DNA from: Leifsonia sp. ku-ls
Lineage (GTDB): Bacteria > Actinomycetota > Actinomycetes > Actinomycetales > Microbacteriaceae
Assembly: GCA_003367665.1 (NCBI GenBank)
Contig: QKXI01000010.1
Coordinates: 94,622-158,621, forward strand
Reading direction: 5' to 3'
DNA: 64,000 bases
The translations under genes were made by a program, and so were the position numbers. Below, in pieces: positions 26,223 through 35,920 of the stretch. How positions within the stretch are numbered: the first letter of the stretch is position 1; every line of letters starts with the position of its first letter. The notes under the pieces are model-generated. The model did no database searches. It saw only the letters and a list, made by a program, of their open reading frames with translations, and was not told the DNA's origin.

Positions 26223-26318
26223 GGGTCTCCTCCCGGCGGGTCCACCGGAAGAGACCCCCGGAGGCGGCCCCGCCTGACGCCGGGACGTAACACGCGAAAC
26301 GCGCCGACGGCTCCCCGG

Positions 26319-26324
26319 TAGACT
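26319..26324 (+). promoter_or_regulatory. Candidate -10 for the lysA-hom-thrC-thrB operon
   Basis: TAGACT lies 88 nt before the lysA start, giving a leader of roughly 80 nt. No known riboswitch or lysine-rich leader peptide is visible in the leader. The -35 is unclear. Confidence 0.35.
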
Positions 26325-26411
26325 TCTGCTGTCCTCTCCACCGGCTTCAGGGGCCAATCCGGGTCCGCTCGCCTAGGAGACCCCCACTCGTCACCACCCG
26401 TGAGGTTCCCT

Positions 26412-27866
26412 ATGGCCGATCCGAATCCTCTCGCACCCTCCTGGCTGCGCGTTCCCGACGACGCGAACGCGCTCGAGCCCGGGCTGTGGTCGCGGACCGT
26501 CTCGCGCGCCGACGGCGAGCTGGTCGTCGGCGGCGTGCCCGCGGGGGAGCTCGCCGCGCGGTTCGGCACGCCGCTCTACGTCGTCGACGAGGAGCACGCG
26601 CGCTCGCGGGCGGTCGAGGTGCGCACGGCGTTCGACCGTGCGTTCGCCGAGATCGGGACGGCCGCCACCGTCTACTACGCGGGAAAGGCGTTCCTCAGCA
26701 TCGAGGTGGCGCGATGGATGGTCGAGGCCGGCCTGCACATCGACGTCTGCAGCGGCGGCGAGCTCGCCGTCGCGCTCGCGGCTGGCGTCGACCCGGCGCG
26801 ACTCGGCTTCCACGGCAACAACAAGTCGCTCGCCGAGATCGACCGCGCGGTCGGCGTCGGCGTCGGCGCCATCGTCATCGACAGCCTCCAGGAGGTCGCC
26901 CGCGTCGCCGAGGCGGCCGAGCGCCACGGGGTGCGGCAGAGCGTGCGGCTGCGGGTCAACAGCGGCGTGCACGCGCACACGCACGCGTTCCTCGCGACCG
27001 CGCACGAGGACCAGAAGTTCGGCATCGCGCTGGAGGACGCCGAGGACGCGGTGGCGCTGATACGCTCGCAGCCCTCGCTGGCCTTCCGCGGGCTGCACTG
27101 CCACATCGGCTCGCAGATCTTCGGGGCCGACGGCTTCGCCGAGTCGGCCGCGCGCCTCCTCACCCTGCACAAGCGGCTGCTCGCCGGGGGAGACGTGCCG
27201 GAGCTCAACCTGGGAGGGGGCTTCGGCATCGCCTACACCGCCGCCGACGACCCGGCCCCGATCGACGTCCTCGCCCGGCGCATCGCGGAGACCGTGGCGG
27301 CGGGATGCGAGGAGCTCGACATCCCGACGCCCGTCGTGGCGTTCGAGCCGGGCCGGTCGATCATCGGCACCGCCGGCCTCACCCTCTACACGGTCGGCAC
27401 GACGAAGGACGTCCCCGTCGCGTTCCAGGACGACGGCGAGACCGCCGTCCGGCGCTATGTGAGCGTCGACGGCGGGATGAGCGACAACGCCAGGCCGGCG
27501 CTCTACGAGGCCGAATACTCGGCCCGCATCGCGAGCCGCGTCTCGTCGGCCGCGCCCGCCCTGGTGCGCGTCGCCGGGAAGCACTGCGAGAGCGGCGACA
27601 TCGTCGTGAACGCCGAGTACCTTCCGGGCGACGTCGCTCCGGGCGACCTGCTCGCGGTTCCCGCGACCGGCGCCTACTGCTGGTCGCTGGCCAGCAACTA
27701 CAACTACCTCGGGCGGCCCCCGGTGGTCGCCGTCCGCGACGGGGACGCACGCGTCATCGTCCGCGGCGAGACCATCGAGGACCTTCTCGCGCGGGATTCG
27801 GCGTACGACCCGTCCGCGCAGCCCGCCACCGCCGTCCCCGCGTCGAAGGAGCGCAGCCAGGCATGA
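26412..27866 (+). CDS. lysA: Diaminopimelate decarboxylase
   Basis: A 484-residue PLP enzyme making lysine from meso-diaminopimelate. The PLP lysine is K92 in VYYAGKAF, the phosphate loop is LNLGGGFGIAY, and the C-terminal catalytic motif is GKHCESGDIV. ATG 26412 was chosen because GAGG at 26402-26405 sits at good spacing; the GTG at 26400 overlaps that site. hom starts within the stop (4-nt overlap), so lysine and threonine/methionine branches share a transcript. Confidence 0.96.
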   Translation: MADPNPLAPSWLRVPDDANALEPGLWSRTVSRADGELVVGGVPAGELAARFGTPLYVVDEEHARSRAVEVRTAFDRAFAEIGTAATVYYAGKAFLSIEVARWMVEAGLHIDVCSGGELAVALAAGVDPARLGFHGNNKSLAEIDRAVGVGVGAIVIDSLQEVARVAEAAERHGVRQSVRLRVNSGVHAHTHAFLATAHEDQKFGIALEDAEDAVALIRSQPSLAFRGLHCHIGSQIFGADGFAESAARLLTLHKRLLAGGDVPELNLGGGFGIAYTAADDPAPIDVLARRIAETVAAGCEELDIPTPVVAFEPGRSIIGTAGLTLYTVGTTKDVPVAFQDDGETAVRRYVSVDGGMSDNARPALYEAEYSARIASRVSSAAPALVRVAGKHCESGDIVVNAEYLPGDVAPGDLLAVPATGAYCWSLASNYNYLGRPPVVAVRDGDARVIVRGETIEDLLARDSAYDPSAQPATAVPASKERSQA

Positions 27867-29233
27867 TCGAGTACCGCAACCTCCGCGTCGCCCTCCTCGG
27901 GGCCGGCTCCGTCGGCTCGCAGGTGGCCCGCCTCCTGCTCGAGCAGGGCGACGAGTTCGCCTCCCGCATCGGAGCCCGGCTCGAGCTGGTCGGGATCGCC
28001 GTGCGCGACGTCGACGCTCCGCGCGACGCCGACCTGCCGCGCGAGCTGTTCACCACCGACGCGAGCTCGCTCATCCTGGGCGCCGACATCGTCGTCGAGC
28101 TGATGGGCGGCATCGAGCCCGCCCGCGGCTACGTGCTCGAGGCGCTGAACTCCGGCGCCGACGTCATCACCGCGAACAAGGCGCTGCTGGCCACGCACGG
28201 CCCCGAACTGTTCGAGGCGGCGGAGCAGGTCGGCGCGCAGCTCTACTACGAGGCGGCCGTCGCCGGGGCCATTCCGATCATCCGCCCGCTGCGCGACAGT
28301 CTCGCCGGCGACCGGATCGAGCGCATCCTCGGCATCGTCAACGGCACGACGAACTTCATCCTCGACCGGATGGACGTGCACGGCGAGACCCTGCAGGACG
28401 CCCTGGCCACCGCCACCGACCGCGGCTACGCCGAGGCCGACCCGACCGCCGACATCGGCGGCTACGACGCGGCGCAGAAGGCCGCCATCCTGGCGAGCCT
28501 CGCCTTCCACACCACGGTGCCGCTCGACCGCGTCTACCGCGAAGGGATCACGGGCGTCACCAAGGCGCAGGTGGATGCGGCCCGCGAGGCCGGCGCCGTC
28601 ATCAAGCTGCTCGCGATCTGCGAGCGGATGACGGACCCGGAGTCGGGGGAGGAGGGCGTCTCTGCCCGGGTCTACCCGGCGCTGATCAGCCGCGACCACC
28701 CGCTCGCCGCCGTGCATGGCGCGCACAACGCGGTCTTCGTCCAGGCCGCCGCCGCCGGCGACCTCATGTTCTACGGCGCCGGCGCCGGCGGGGTCGAGAC
28801 CGCCTCCGCGGTGCTCGGCGACGTGGTCTCCGCCGCGCGCCGGCACGTCGTCGGCGGCCCGGGCGTCGCGGAGTCGACGCACGCCGATCTGCCGGTGCTC
28901 GACATCGGCCGCGTCGTCACCCGGTACCAGATCACGCTCGATGTCGAGGACCAGCCGGGCGTGCTCGCCGCGGTCGCGCGCATCCTGAGCGACGGCGGCG
29001 TCAGCGTCGAGACGGTGCAGCAGTCGGTGCCGAGCCTCACCGGACCCGTCGTCATCGCCGGGTCCGCTCCGGAGGACGCCGGCCCGATTCACGGCGGTGG
29101 CAGGGCCACCGCTACCCTGGTGATCGGCACCCACGAAGCCGAGGAGGCCGCGCTCGCGGCCACCGTCGAGGCGCTCGCGGCCAGCGACGTCGTGATCGCC
29201 ATCTCTTCCGTTCTCCGAGTCGAAGGATCGTAA
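27863..29233 (+). CDS. hom: Homoserine dehydrogenase
   Basis: A 456-residue enzyme reducing aspartate semialdehyde to homoserine. The NAD(P)-binding motif is LLGAGSVGSQVARLL (residues 11-25). The homoserine dehydrogenase signature is ILGIVNGTTNFILDRM, with ADPTADIGGYDAAQK following. A C-terminal ACT domain (about 355-456, ITLDVEDQPGVLAAVARIL) suggests threonine feedback. It overlaps lysA by 4 nt and shares one base with thrC (stop TAA, start ATG). Confidence 0.96.
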   Translation: MIEYRNLRVALLGAGSVGSQVARLLLEQGDEFASRIGARLELVGIAVRDVDAPRDADLPRELFTTDASSLILGADIVVELMGGIEPARGYVLEALNSGADVITANKALLATHGPELFEAAEQVGAQLYYEAAVAGAIPIIRPLRDSLAGDRIERILGIVNGTTNFILDRMDVHGETLQDALATATDRGYAEADPTADIGGYDAAQKAAILASLAFHTTVPLDRVYREGITGVTKAQVDAAREAGAVIKLLAICERMTDPESGEEGVSARVYPALISRDHPLAAVHGAHNAVFVQAAAAGDLMFYGAGAGGVETASAVLGDVVSAARRHVVGGPGVAESTHADLPVLDIGRVVTRYQITLDVEDQPGVLAAVARILSDGGVSVETVQQSVPSLTGPVVIAGSAPEDAGPIHGGGRATATLVIGTHEAEEAALAATVEALAASDVVIAISSVLRVEGS

Positions 29234-30339
29234 TGCCCCAGCCCAAGGCCTACAGTCGTCAGTGGCGAGGCGTCCTGCGCGAGTACGCGGACCGCCTGAA
29301 CATCTCCGACGCCACGCCGATCGTCACGCTGGGCGAGGGCGGCACGCCGCTCATCCCCGCGCCCGCGCTGTCCGCGCGCACCGGCGCCGACGTGTACGTG
29401 AAGTTCGAGGGCATGAACCCGACCGGGTCGTTCAAGGACCGCGGCATGACCATGGCGATCTCGAAGGCCGTCGAGCACGGCGCGAAGGCCGTCATCTGCG
29501 CCTCCACCGGCAACACCTCGGCCTCGGCCGCTGCTTACGCCACCCACGCGGGCATCCAGGCCGTCGTGCTGGTGCCGGAGGGCAAGATCGCGATGGGCAA
29601 GCTCGGCCAGGCGATCGCGCACAACGCGCAGCTGCTGCAGGTGCAGGGCAACTTCGACGACTGCCTCGACATCGCCCGCGACCTCGCCACCAACTACCCG
29701 GTGCACCTGGTCAACTCGGTGAACCCCGACCGCATCGAGGGCCAGAAGACGGCCGCGTTCGAGGTCGTCGAGGTGCTCGGCGACGCCCCGGACTTCCACA
29801 TCGTGCCGGTCGGCAACGCCGGCAACTACACCGCGTACCACCGCGGCTACACCGAGGAGCTGCAGCGGGGAGAGGCGACCAAGCTTCCCCGGATGTTCGG
29901 CTTCCAGGCCGCGGGCAGCGCGCCGATCGTCCTCGGCCACCCCGTGAAGGAGCCCGACACGATCGCCACGGCGATCCGCATCGGCAACCCGGCGTCGTGG
30001 GAGCTCGCCCTCAACGCGCGCGACGACAGCGAGGGCTACTTCGGCGCCATCGACGACGCGAAGATCCTGGAGGCGCACCGCCTGCTCTCCGCCGAGGTCG
30101 GCATCTTCGTCGAGCCGGCCTCCGCGATCAGCGTCGCCGGCCTCCTGGAGCGCTCCGCGGCGGGCGTCATCCCCGCCGGCGCCACGGTCGTGCTGACCGT
30201 GACCGGCCACGGCCTGAAGGACCCGCAGTGGGCCCTCCGCACGGCCGACGGCTCCGACGTGCAGCCGACCGTCGTCCCGGTCGACACCACCGCCATCGCC
30301 GACCTGCTCGGCCTGCAGCGCGCCGAGGCGACCGCGTGA
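29233..30339 (+). CDS. thrC: Threonine synthase
   Basis: A 368-residue PLP enzyme converting O-phosphohomoserine to threonine. PLP lysine K68 lies in NPTGSFKDRGM. The glycine-rich phosphate loop is VGNAGNYTAYHRGY. The length fits the short class II-type enzyme of Actinobacteria. It starts on the last base of the hom stop codon and overlaps thrB by 4 nt, so the whole pathway is tightly coupled. Confidence 0.95.
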   Translation: MPQPKAYSRQWRGVLREYADRLNISDATPIVTLGEGGTPLIPAPALSARTGADVYVKFEGMNPTGSFKDRGMTMAISKAVEHGAKAVICASTGNTSASAAAYATHAGIQAVVLVPEGKIAMGKLGQAIAHNAQLLQVQGNFDDCLDIARDLATNYPVHLVNSVNPDRIEGQKTAAFEVVEVLGDAPDFHIVPVGNAGNYTAYHRGYTEELQRGEATKLPRMFGFQAAGSAPIVLGHPVKEPDTIATAIRIGNPASWELALNARDDSEGYFGAIDDAKILEAHRLLSAEVGIFVEPASAISVAGLLERSAAGVIPAGATVVLTVTGHGLKDPQWALRTADGSDVQPTVVPVDTTAIADLLGLQRAEATA

Positions 30340-31292
30340 CCTCGCCCGACCTGCGCGGCCGCACGGTCGCGGTCAAGGTTCCGGCGACGAGCGCCAACCT
30401 CGGCCCCGGCTTCGACACGCTCGGCCTCGCGCTCGCCCTCTACGACGAGCTCGAGGTCTCCGTCCGCGACGAGCCGGGCGCGACCGTAGAGGTCATCGGG
30501 GTCGGCGAGGGCGAGGTGCCGACCGACGAGAGCAACCTCGTGGTGCGCGCGATCGCGCACGCCTTCGAGGCCGTCGGCGTCCCGCTGCCCGGCCTCAACC
30601 TGCGCGCACGCAACAACATCCCGCACGGCCGGGGGATGGGCTCGTCCGGTGCGGCGATCGTCTCCGGCATCATGGCGGCGAAGGGGCTGCTGGAGGGCGT
30701 CGTCGACCTCGACGCGCAGCAGCTGCTCGCGCTCGCGAACGACATGGAGGGGCACCCCGACAACGTCGCGCCGGCCCTGTTCGGCGGCCTGACGATCGCC
30801 TGGGTCACGCCGGAGGGTCCGCGGTTCAAGAAGCTCATCGTGCACCGCGGCGTCTCGCCGCTCGTGCTGGTGCCGGAGCACGTGATGTCCACGGCCCTGG
30901 CGCGCAGCCTCCAGCCGCAGTCGGTGCCGCACGAAGACGCGGTGTTCAACGTCTCCCGCTCGGCGCTGCTGGTCGCGGCCCTCATCCAGAGCCCGGAGCT
31001 GCTGCACGCGGCGACCGAGGACAAGCTCCACCAGAGCTACCGCGCCTCAGCCATGCCGGAGACCGACCGGCTCATCACGCTGCTGCGCGAGAACGGCTTC
31101 GCGGCCGTCGTCTCCGGCGCCGGCCCGTCGATCCTGGTGCTGGGGAGCGACCCGAGCCAGCGCCAGGCCGCCGCGAAGCTGGTCGAGGAGGCGGCGCAGA
31201 CGCGCTGGCAGCCGCTCATGCTCGCGGTCGACTTCAAGGGCGCGACGGTCAGCCGCGTGGAGTCCGCGCCGGCGGACACACCGGCGGCGTAG
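30336..31292 (+). CDS. thrB: Homoserine kinase
   Basis: A 318-residue GHMP kinase phosphorylating homoserine. The first motif is VPATSANLGPGFDTLGLAL, the ATP loop is PHGRGMGSSGAAIVSG, and the third motif is VVSGAGPSILVL. The GTG start overlaps the thrC stop (GTGA). It is the last gene of the aspartate-family operon; the rho leader follows. Confidence 0.95.
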   Translation: MTSPDLRGRTVAVKVPATSANLGPGFDTLGLALALYDELEVSVRDEPGATVEVIGVGEGEVPTDESNLVVRAIAHAFEAVGVPLPGLNLRARNNIPHGRGMGSSGAAIVSGIMAAKGLLEGVVDLDAQQLLALANDMEGHPDNVAPALFGGLTIAWVTPEGPRFKKLIVHRGVSPLVLVPEHVMSTALARSLQPQSVPHEDAVFNVSRSALLVAALIQSPELLHAATEDKLHQSYRASAMPETDRLITLLRENGFAAVVSGAGPSILVLGSDPSQRQAAAKLVEEAAQTRWQPLMLAVDFKGATVSRVESAPADTPAA

Positions 31293-31542
31293 CGTCCCGA
31301 GCGCCACGTCCGAGGTGGTAAACTGCAGTGCACCCGCGAAGAAACCGCGTCACGAGCGAATCCAGCTTCCGGGTGATCTCCTAGCAATCATGCCGTCACT
31401 CCTGCCTGCCTTCCCGGCTCTCCCTTAGCGGATATCGGGGCGGCGACGTAGCGCGGATCCGAACGCAGCACGTACCGGCAGTTCATGTGGCGAAGCTCAC
31501 AGACGGCGCGCAGAGGCGCGTCGGGGGAAAGGATCCTCTTCC
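31293..31542 (+). promoter_or_regulatory. rho promoter and long 5' leader
   Basis: A 250-nt gap. A -10-like TAAACT lies at 31319-31324, which would leave a leader of about 210 nt before rho. A 13-codon open frame (31390-31428, MPSLLPAFPALP) with no clear ribosome binding site lies inside. Long rho leaders used for autoregulated premature termination are known in other bacteria; here this is inference. Confidence 0.45.
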
Positions 31543-33672
31543 GTGACTGATGTCGAACTCCACGCCGGGGGCGTGGACACCAGCGACCTGACCTCGCTCA
31601 AGGTGGCGGAGCTGCAGGCTCTCGCCGCCGAGCTCGGGCTCCAGGGCGCAGGCCGGCTCCGCAAGGGCGAGCTGGTCGAGGCGATCGCCGCCGCACGCGC
31701 GGCGGCCGCTCCGGCCGACGCCGCGGCGCCCGCCGAGAACAGCGAGCCGGCGACCGCCGCCTCGCAGGTGCTGACCGAACCGCTCATCGCCGAGCCGCTC
31801 ATCGCCGAACCTGCGGGCGCCGAGCGCGTCGAGCCCACCGTGGGCGACCCGGTGCTCCCGCAGGCCGACGCCGCGCAGGGCGGCTCCGAGCCGCGCCGCC
31901 GCGGCTCGCGTCGCGTCTCCAGCCCGGATGGCACGGGCATCGCCGCCGGCACGCACGTCAACTCGGGCGCCACCGGCGTCGAGTCGCTCATCCCCGACGT
32001 GGACGCGCTGCTCGACTCCGCCCTCGCCTCCCGCGAGCAGGCGCGCGGCCAGCAGAACGGCCAGAATGGCGAGCAGGGCCAGGGCAACGGCGGCGGACGC
32101 CGTCGCCGCGGCCGGGGCGGCCAGAACGGCGAGCAGGGCCAGGACGCCGTGCCGACCGAGCAGCAGGCCGAGCAGCCGGAGGCCGGCCGTGCCGAGGCGC
32201 AGGCCGAGCAAGGCGACGGCACGCAGAGCGAGCAGCAGGGTTCCGGCCGCAACCGCCGCAACCGCAACCGCAACAAGAACAACGGCCAGCAGAACGAGCA
32301 GGGCCAGGGCCAGCCGAAGGACCTCCAGCAGGGCGGTCAGGGCGGCCAGCAGCAGGGCCAGCAGAACCGCGGCCAGAACGCCGAGCAGCAGGCCGAGGGC
32401 GAGCGCTCCGGCCGCTACCGCGACCGCAACCGCAAGCGCCGCGGCGGCGGGGTCGGCGACGACTTCGAGCCGGAGCTGACCGAGGACGACGTCCTCATCC
32501 CGGTCGCCGGCATCCTCGACGTGCTCGACAACTACGCGTTCGTCCGCACCACCGGCTACCTGCCGGGCGCGAGCGACGTGTACGTCTCCCTCGGCCAGGT
32601 CAAGAAGTACAACCTGCGCAAGGGCGACGCCGTGGTCGGCGCCATCCGCCAGCCGCGCGAGGGCGAGAACAACAGCCGCCAGAAGTACAACGCGCTGGTC
32701 AAGGTCGACTCGATCAACGGGCAAAGCCCGGAGGAGGCCGCGAACCGCGTCGAGTTCGGCAAGCTGACCCCGCTGTACCCGCAGGAGCGTCTGCGCCTCG
32801 AGACCGAGCCGAGCAAGGTGACGCAGCGGATCATCGACCTGGTCGCCCCGATCGGCAAGGGCCAGCGCGGCCTGATCGTCGCGCCGCCGAAGGCCGGCAA
32901 GACGATCGTGATGCAGCAGATCGCCAACGCGATCACCGCGAACAACCCCGAGGTGCACCTGATGGTCGTCCTGGTGGACGAGCGTCCGGAAGAGGTCACC
33001 GACATGCAGCGCACGGTGAAGGGCGAGGTCATCGCCTCCACCTTCGACCGTCCCGCCGAGGACCACACCACCGTCGCCGAGCTCGCCATCGAGCGCGCGA
33101 AGCGCCTGGTGGAGCTGGGCCACGACGTGGTCGTGCTGCTCGACTCCATCACCCGCCTGGGCCGCGCCTACAACCTGACCGCCCCGGCGTCGGGTCGCAT
33201 CCTCTCCGGCGGCGTGGACGCGTCCGCGCTGTACCCGCCGAAGCGCTTCTTCGGCGCCGCCCGCAACATCGAGCACGGCGGCTCGCTGACCATCCTCGCC
33301 TCGGCGCTGGTGGAGACCGGCTCCAAGATGGACGAGGTCATCTTCGAGGAGTTCAAGGGCACCGGCAACATGGAGCTCCGCCTGTCGCGCCAGCTGGCCG
33401 ACAAGCGCATCTTCCCGGCCGTCGACGTCAACGCCTCCGGCACCCGCCGCGAGGAGATGCTGATGGGCCAGGACGAGGTCAAGATCACCTGGAAGCTGCG
33501 CCGCGCCCTCGCCGGGCTCGACCAGCAGCAGGCCCTGGAGATCGTGCTCGGCCGACTGAAGGAGACCTCGAGCAACGTCGAGTTCCTGATGCAGGTGCAG
33601 AAGTCGATGCCGCAGCCGACCAACGGCCACGGCAACGCGCACTCGCACGGCCACGAGAACGACCACCGCTAG
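31543..33672 (+). CDS. rho: Transcription termination factor Rho
   Basis: A 709-residue ATP-dependent RNA helicase. Residues about 8-50 form the Rho N-terminal SAP-like domain (LTSLKVAELQALAAELGLQG). Residues about 60-300 are an insert rich in Ala, Gln, Asn, Gly and Arg with repeats such as GGQNGEQGQ. The RNA-binding cold-shock-like domain follows (VAGILDVLDNYAFVRTTGYL). The ATPase core carries Walker A APPKAGKTIVM (about residue 450), RPEEVTDMQRTV and the R-loop/Q-loop segments. GTG 31543 has GGGGGAAAGGA upstream. High-GC Gram-positives commonly carry such inserts. Confidence 0.97.
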   Translation: MTDVELHAGGVDTSDLTSLKVAELQALAAELGLQGAGRLRKGELVEAIAAARAAAAPADAAAPAENSEPATAASQVLTEPLIAEPLIAEPAGAERVEPTVGDPVLPQADAAQGGSEPRRRGSRRVSSPDGTGIAAGTHVNSGATGVESLIPDVDALLDSALASREQARGQQNGQNGEQGQGNGGGRRRRGRGGQNGEQGQDAVPTEQQAEQPEAGRAEAQAEQGDGTQSEQQGSGRNRRNRNRNKNNGQQNEQGQGQPKDLQQGGQGGQQQGQQNRGQNAEQQAEGERSGRYRDRNRKRRGGGVGDDFEPELTEDDVLIPVAGILDVLDNYAFVRTTGYLPGASDVYVSLGQVKKYNLRKGDAVVGAIRQPREGENNSRQKYNALVKVDSINGQSPEEAANRVEFGKLTPLYPQERLRLETEPSKVTQRIIDLVAPIGKGQRGLIVAPPKAGKTIVMQQIANAITANNPEVHLMVVLVDERPEEVTDMQRTVKGEVIASTFDRPAEDHTTVAELAIERAKRLVELGHDVVVLLDSITRLGRAYNLTAPASGRILSGGVDASALYPPKRFFGAARNIEHGGSLTILASALVETGSKMDEVIFEEFKGTGNMELRLSRQLADKRIFPAVDVNASGTRREEMLMGQDEVKITWKLRRALAGLDQQQALEIVLGRLKETSSNVEFLMQVQKSMPQPTNGHGNAHSHGHENDHR

Positions 33673-33681
33673 CGACGCTCA

Positions 33682-33727
33682 GCGCCCGTCCGCCCTGCCC
33701 CGCGCAGAGCGGGCGGGCGCTTCGTCG
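33682..33727 (+). terminator. Rho-independent terminator after rho
   Basis: Arms 33682-33698 and 33704-33720 pair at 15 of 17 positions around CCCGC and are followed by TTCGTCGTT. The stem is very GC-rich, typical of intrinsic termination in this group. It separates rho from prfA. Confidence 0.7.
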
Positions 33728-33759
33728 TTCCCCGGCCTCCCTCGCAGAAAGAAGACCCC

Positions 33760-34836
33760 ATGTTCGAATCGGTGAACTCCCTCATCGCCGAGCACGACGA
33801 CCTGCAGCGGCAGCTCTCCGACCCGGAGCTGCACAGCGACCCGGTGCGCTCCAAGCGCGTGAACCGCCGTTACGCCGAGCTGTCGCGCATCGTCGCCGCC
33901 TACAACGAGTGGAAGCAGCTGTCCGACGACCTGGACGCCGCCCGCGAGCTGGCCGCGGAGGACGCGGCGTTCGCGGAGGAGATCCCCGGCCTGGAGCAGT
34001 CGCTGGAGGAGTCGGGGGAGAAGCTGCGCCGCCTGCTCATCCCGCGCGACCCCAACGACTCGCGCGACGTCATCATGGAGATCAAGATGGGCGAGGGCGG
34101 CGCCGAGTCGGCGCTGTTCGCCGGCGACCTGCTGCGGATGTACCTGCACTACGCGGACTCCAAGCGCTGGAAGGCCGAGATCATCGAGCAGACCTCCAGC
34201 GACCTCGGCGGCATCAAGGACGTGCAGGTGGCCTTCAAGGGCACCTCGAGCGACCCGGCGGAGGGCGTCTGGGCGCACCTGAAGTACGAGGGCGGCGTGC
34301 ACCGGGTGCAGCGCGTGCCGGCGACCGAGTCGCAGGGCCGCATCCACACCTCCGCCGCGGGCGTGCTGGTGTTCCCGGAGGTGGACGAGCCGGAGGAGGT
34401 CGAGATCAACCCGAACGACCTCAAGATCGACGTGTTCCGGTCGTCGGGCCCCGGCGGCCAGTCGGTCAACACGACCGACTCGGCGGTGCGCATCACGCAC
34501 GTGCCGACCGGCATCGTGGTGTCGATGCAGAACGAGAAGAGCCAGCTGCAGAACCGCGAGGCGGCGATGCGCGTGCTCCGTGCCCGGCTGCTCGCGCGTC
34601 AGCAGGAGGAGGCGGACGCCGAGGCGGCCGAGTTCCGCAAGGGCCAGATCCGCACCATGGACCGCTCGGAGCGCATCCGCACCTACAACTTCCCTGAGAA
34701 CCGCATCGCCGACCACCGCACCGGCTACAAGGCCTACAACCTCGACGCCGTCATGAACGGCGCCCTAGACCCCGTCATCGACTCCAACATCGCCCTCGAC
34801 GAGGAAACCCGCCTGGCCAACCTAGCCACCGACTAA
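33760..34836 (+). CDS. prfA: Peptide chain release factor 1
   Basis: A 358-residue class I release factor recognising UAA and UAG. The peptidyl-hydrolase motif GGQ is in [20 protein letters not shown] (about residue 232). The Gln is the substrate of PrmC, whose gene lies next door in opposite orientation. ATG 33760 follows AGAAAGAAG. Confidence 0.97.
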   Translation: MFESVNSLIAEHDDLQRQLSDPELHSDPVRSKRVNRRYAELSRIVAAYNEWKQLSDDLDAARELAAEDAAFAEEIPGLEQSLEESGEKLRRLLIPRDPNDSRDVIMEIKMGEGGAESALFAGDLLRMYLHYADSKRWKAEIIEQTSSDLGGIKDVQVAFKGTSSDPAEGVWAHLKYEGGVHRVQRVPATESQGRIHTSAAGVLVFPEVDEPEEVEINPNDLKIDVFRSSGPGGQSVNTTDSAVRITHVPTGIVVSMQNEKSQLQNREAAMRVLRARLLARQQEEADAEAAEFRKGQIRTMDRSERIRTYNFPENRIADHRTGYKAYNLDAVMNGALDPVIDSNIALDEETRLANLATD

Positions 34837-34853
34837 CCCCCCACCCCCTTCAT

Positions 34854-34910
34854 CGCTTCCTCAGTTAATCCGCCGACATGCCGCCGGAAGGCGGATTAAT
34901 CGAGGAAGCG
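34854..34910. repeat. Long palindrome between prfA and prmC
   Basis: Two 21-nt arms (34854-34874 and 34890-34910) match at 19 positions around a 15-nt loop. The arms begin CGCTTCCTC and hold TTAATCCG. A related element lies at 40265-40331. It probably serves as a bidirectional terminator for the convergent genes. The A/T patch within the stem is unusual for a simple terminator. Confidence 0.7.
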
Positions 34911-34935
34911 TTGACGGGGGAGGGAGAGGCGCAGG

Positions 34936-35817
34936 TCAGCGGAGGGCGGTGGTGGCGCGGTCGCGCGTGGTGAGGTCGCGGTGGGTGGCGGCGGCGCGCC
35001 AGCCGTCGGCGGTGAGCAGGTCGCGGATCGCGGCGCCCTGCAGCTCGCCGTGCTCCAGCACCAGCGTGCCGCCGGGGTGGAGCAGGCGCCGGGCGACGCG
35101 GGAGATGGTGCGCACGACGTCCAGGCCGTCCGGGCCGCCGTAGAGGGCCGCGTGCGGGTCGTGCAGGCGCACTTCGGGGTCGCGCGGGATGGCGTCGTCC
35201 GGCACGTACGGCGGGTTCGAGATGACGACGTCCACCGTGCCGTCGAGCTCCGGCAGCGCGTCGGCCAGGTCGATGAACACCGGCGTCAGGTTGCCCGCGC
35301 CGACCTCGTCGATGTTGCGCCGGGCCCAGATGTACGCCTCGGGGGAGTTCTCGACCGCGTAGACGCGCGCGTGCGGCACCTCCGTGGCGAGCGCCAGCGC
35401 GATGGCGCCGCTTCCCGTCCCGAGGTCGACGGCGATCGGCGCCGGCGACGGGACCGCGCGCAGCGCGTCGATCGCGAACTGCGCCACCTGCTCGGTCTCC
35501 GGCCGCGGGACGAACACGCCGGGGCCGACGCTCAGCTCCAGAGACCGGAACGGCGCCCGCCCGGTGATGTGCTGCAGCGGCTCGCGGGCGGCACGGCGCT
35601 CGGCGAGGGAGCGCAGTGTCGCGGCGTCCTCAATGCTGACCGCAGAGTCCATCACCACGAGCGCCTGCACGCGCCCCCGGCCGACCCCCAGTACGTGGCC
35701 GATCAGCAGCTCGGCGTCCACCTCGGGATCGGGGACGCCCGCGCGGGCCAGCAGCGCGGCCGTCTCCTCGCGCAGGGCACGGACGGTGGTGTCGGGTCGG
35801 GGGGTGTCTGGGCTCAT
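34936..35817 (-). CDS. prmC: Release factor glutamine methyltransferase PrmC
   Basis: A 293-residue SAM enzyme that methylates the Gln of the GGQ motif in release factors. The N-terminal helical domain covers about 1-80. SAM motif I is AVDLGTGSGAIALAL and the catalytic NPPY is at 201-204 (ISNPPYVPDD). FVPRPETE is also conserved. It is usually downstream of prfA in the same direction; here it is inverted and convergent with prfA, separated by a palindrome. Confidence 0.95.
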   Translation of the reverse strand: MSPDTPRPDTTVRALREETAALLARAGVPDPEVDAELLIGHVLGVGRGRVQALVVMDSAVSIEDAATLRSLAERRAAREPLQHITGRAPFRSLELSVGPGVFVPRPETEQVAQFAIDALRAVPSPAPIAVDLGTGSGAIALALATEVPHARVYAVENSPEAYIWARRNIDEVGAGNLTPVFIDLADALPELDGTVDVVISNPPYVPDDAIPRDPEVRLHDPHAALYGGPDGLDVVRTISRVARRLLHPGGTLVLEHGELQGAAIRDLLTADGWRAAATHRDLTTRDRATTALR

Positions 35818-35870
35818 CGCCCGTCGAGCCTAGCGCCCGTCACACGCCTTCGCCGTTCCGGTGCGGCGTC

Positions 35871-35876
35871 TAGAGT
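35871..35876 (+). promoter_or_regulatory. Candidate -10 of cysK
   Basis: TAGAGT lies 50 nt before the cysK start, giving a leader of about 40 nt with a strong GAGGAGAGG ribosome binding site. No cysteine or SAM riboswitch is evident. Confidence 0.4.
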
Positions 35877-35920
35877 GGTCACGCGATCCCCATCCACCCC
35901 GATCCGAGCGAGGAGAGGCC

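Noticed and set aside
26325-26411. Lysine riboswitch or attenuator before lysA
   Set aside because: The leader is about 80 nt, too short for a lysine riboswitch, and no Lys/Thr-rich leader peptide or terminator pair is visible.
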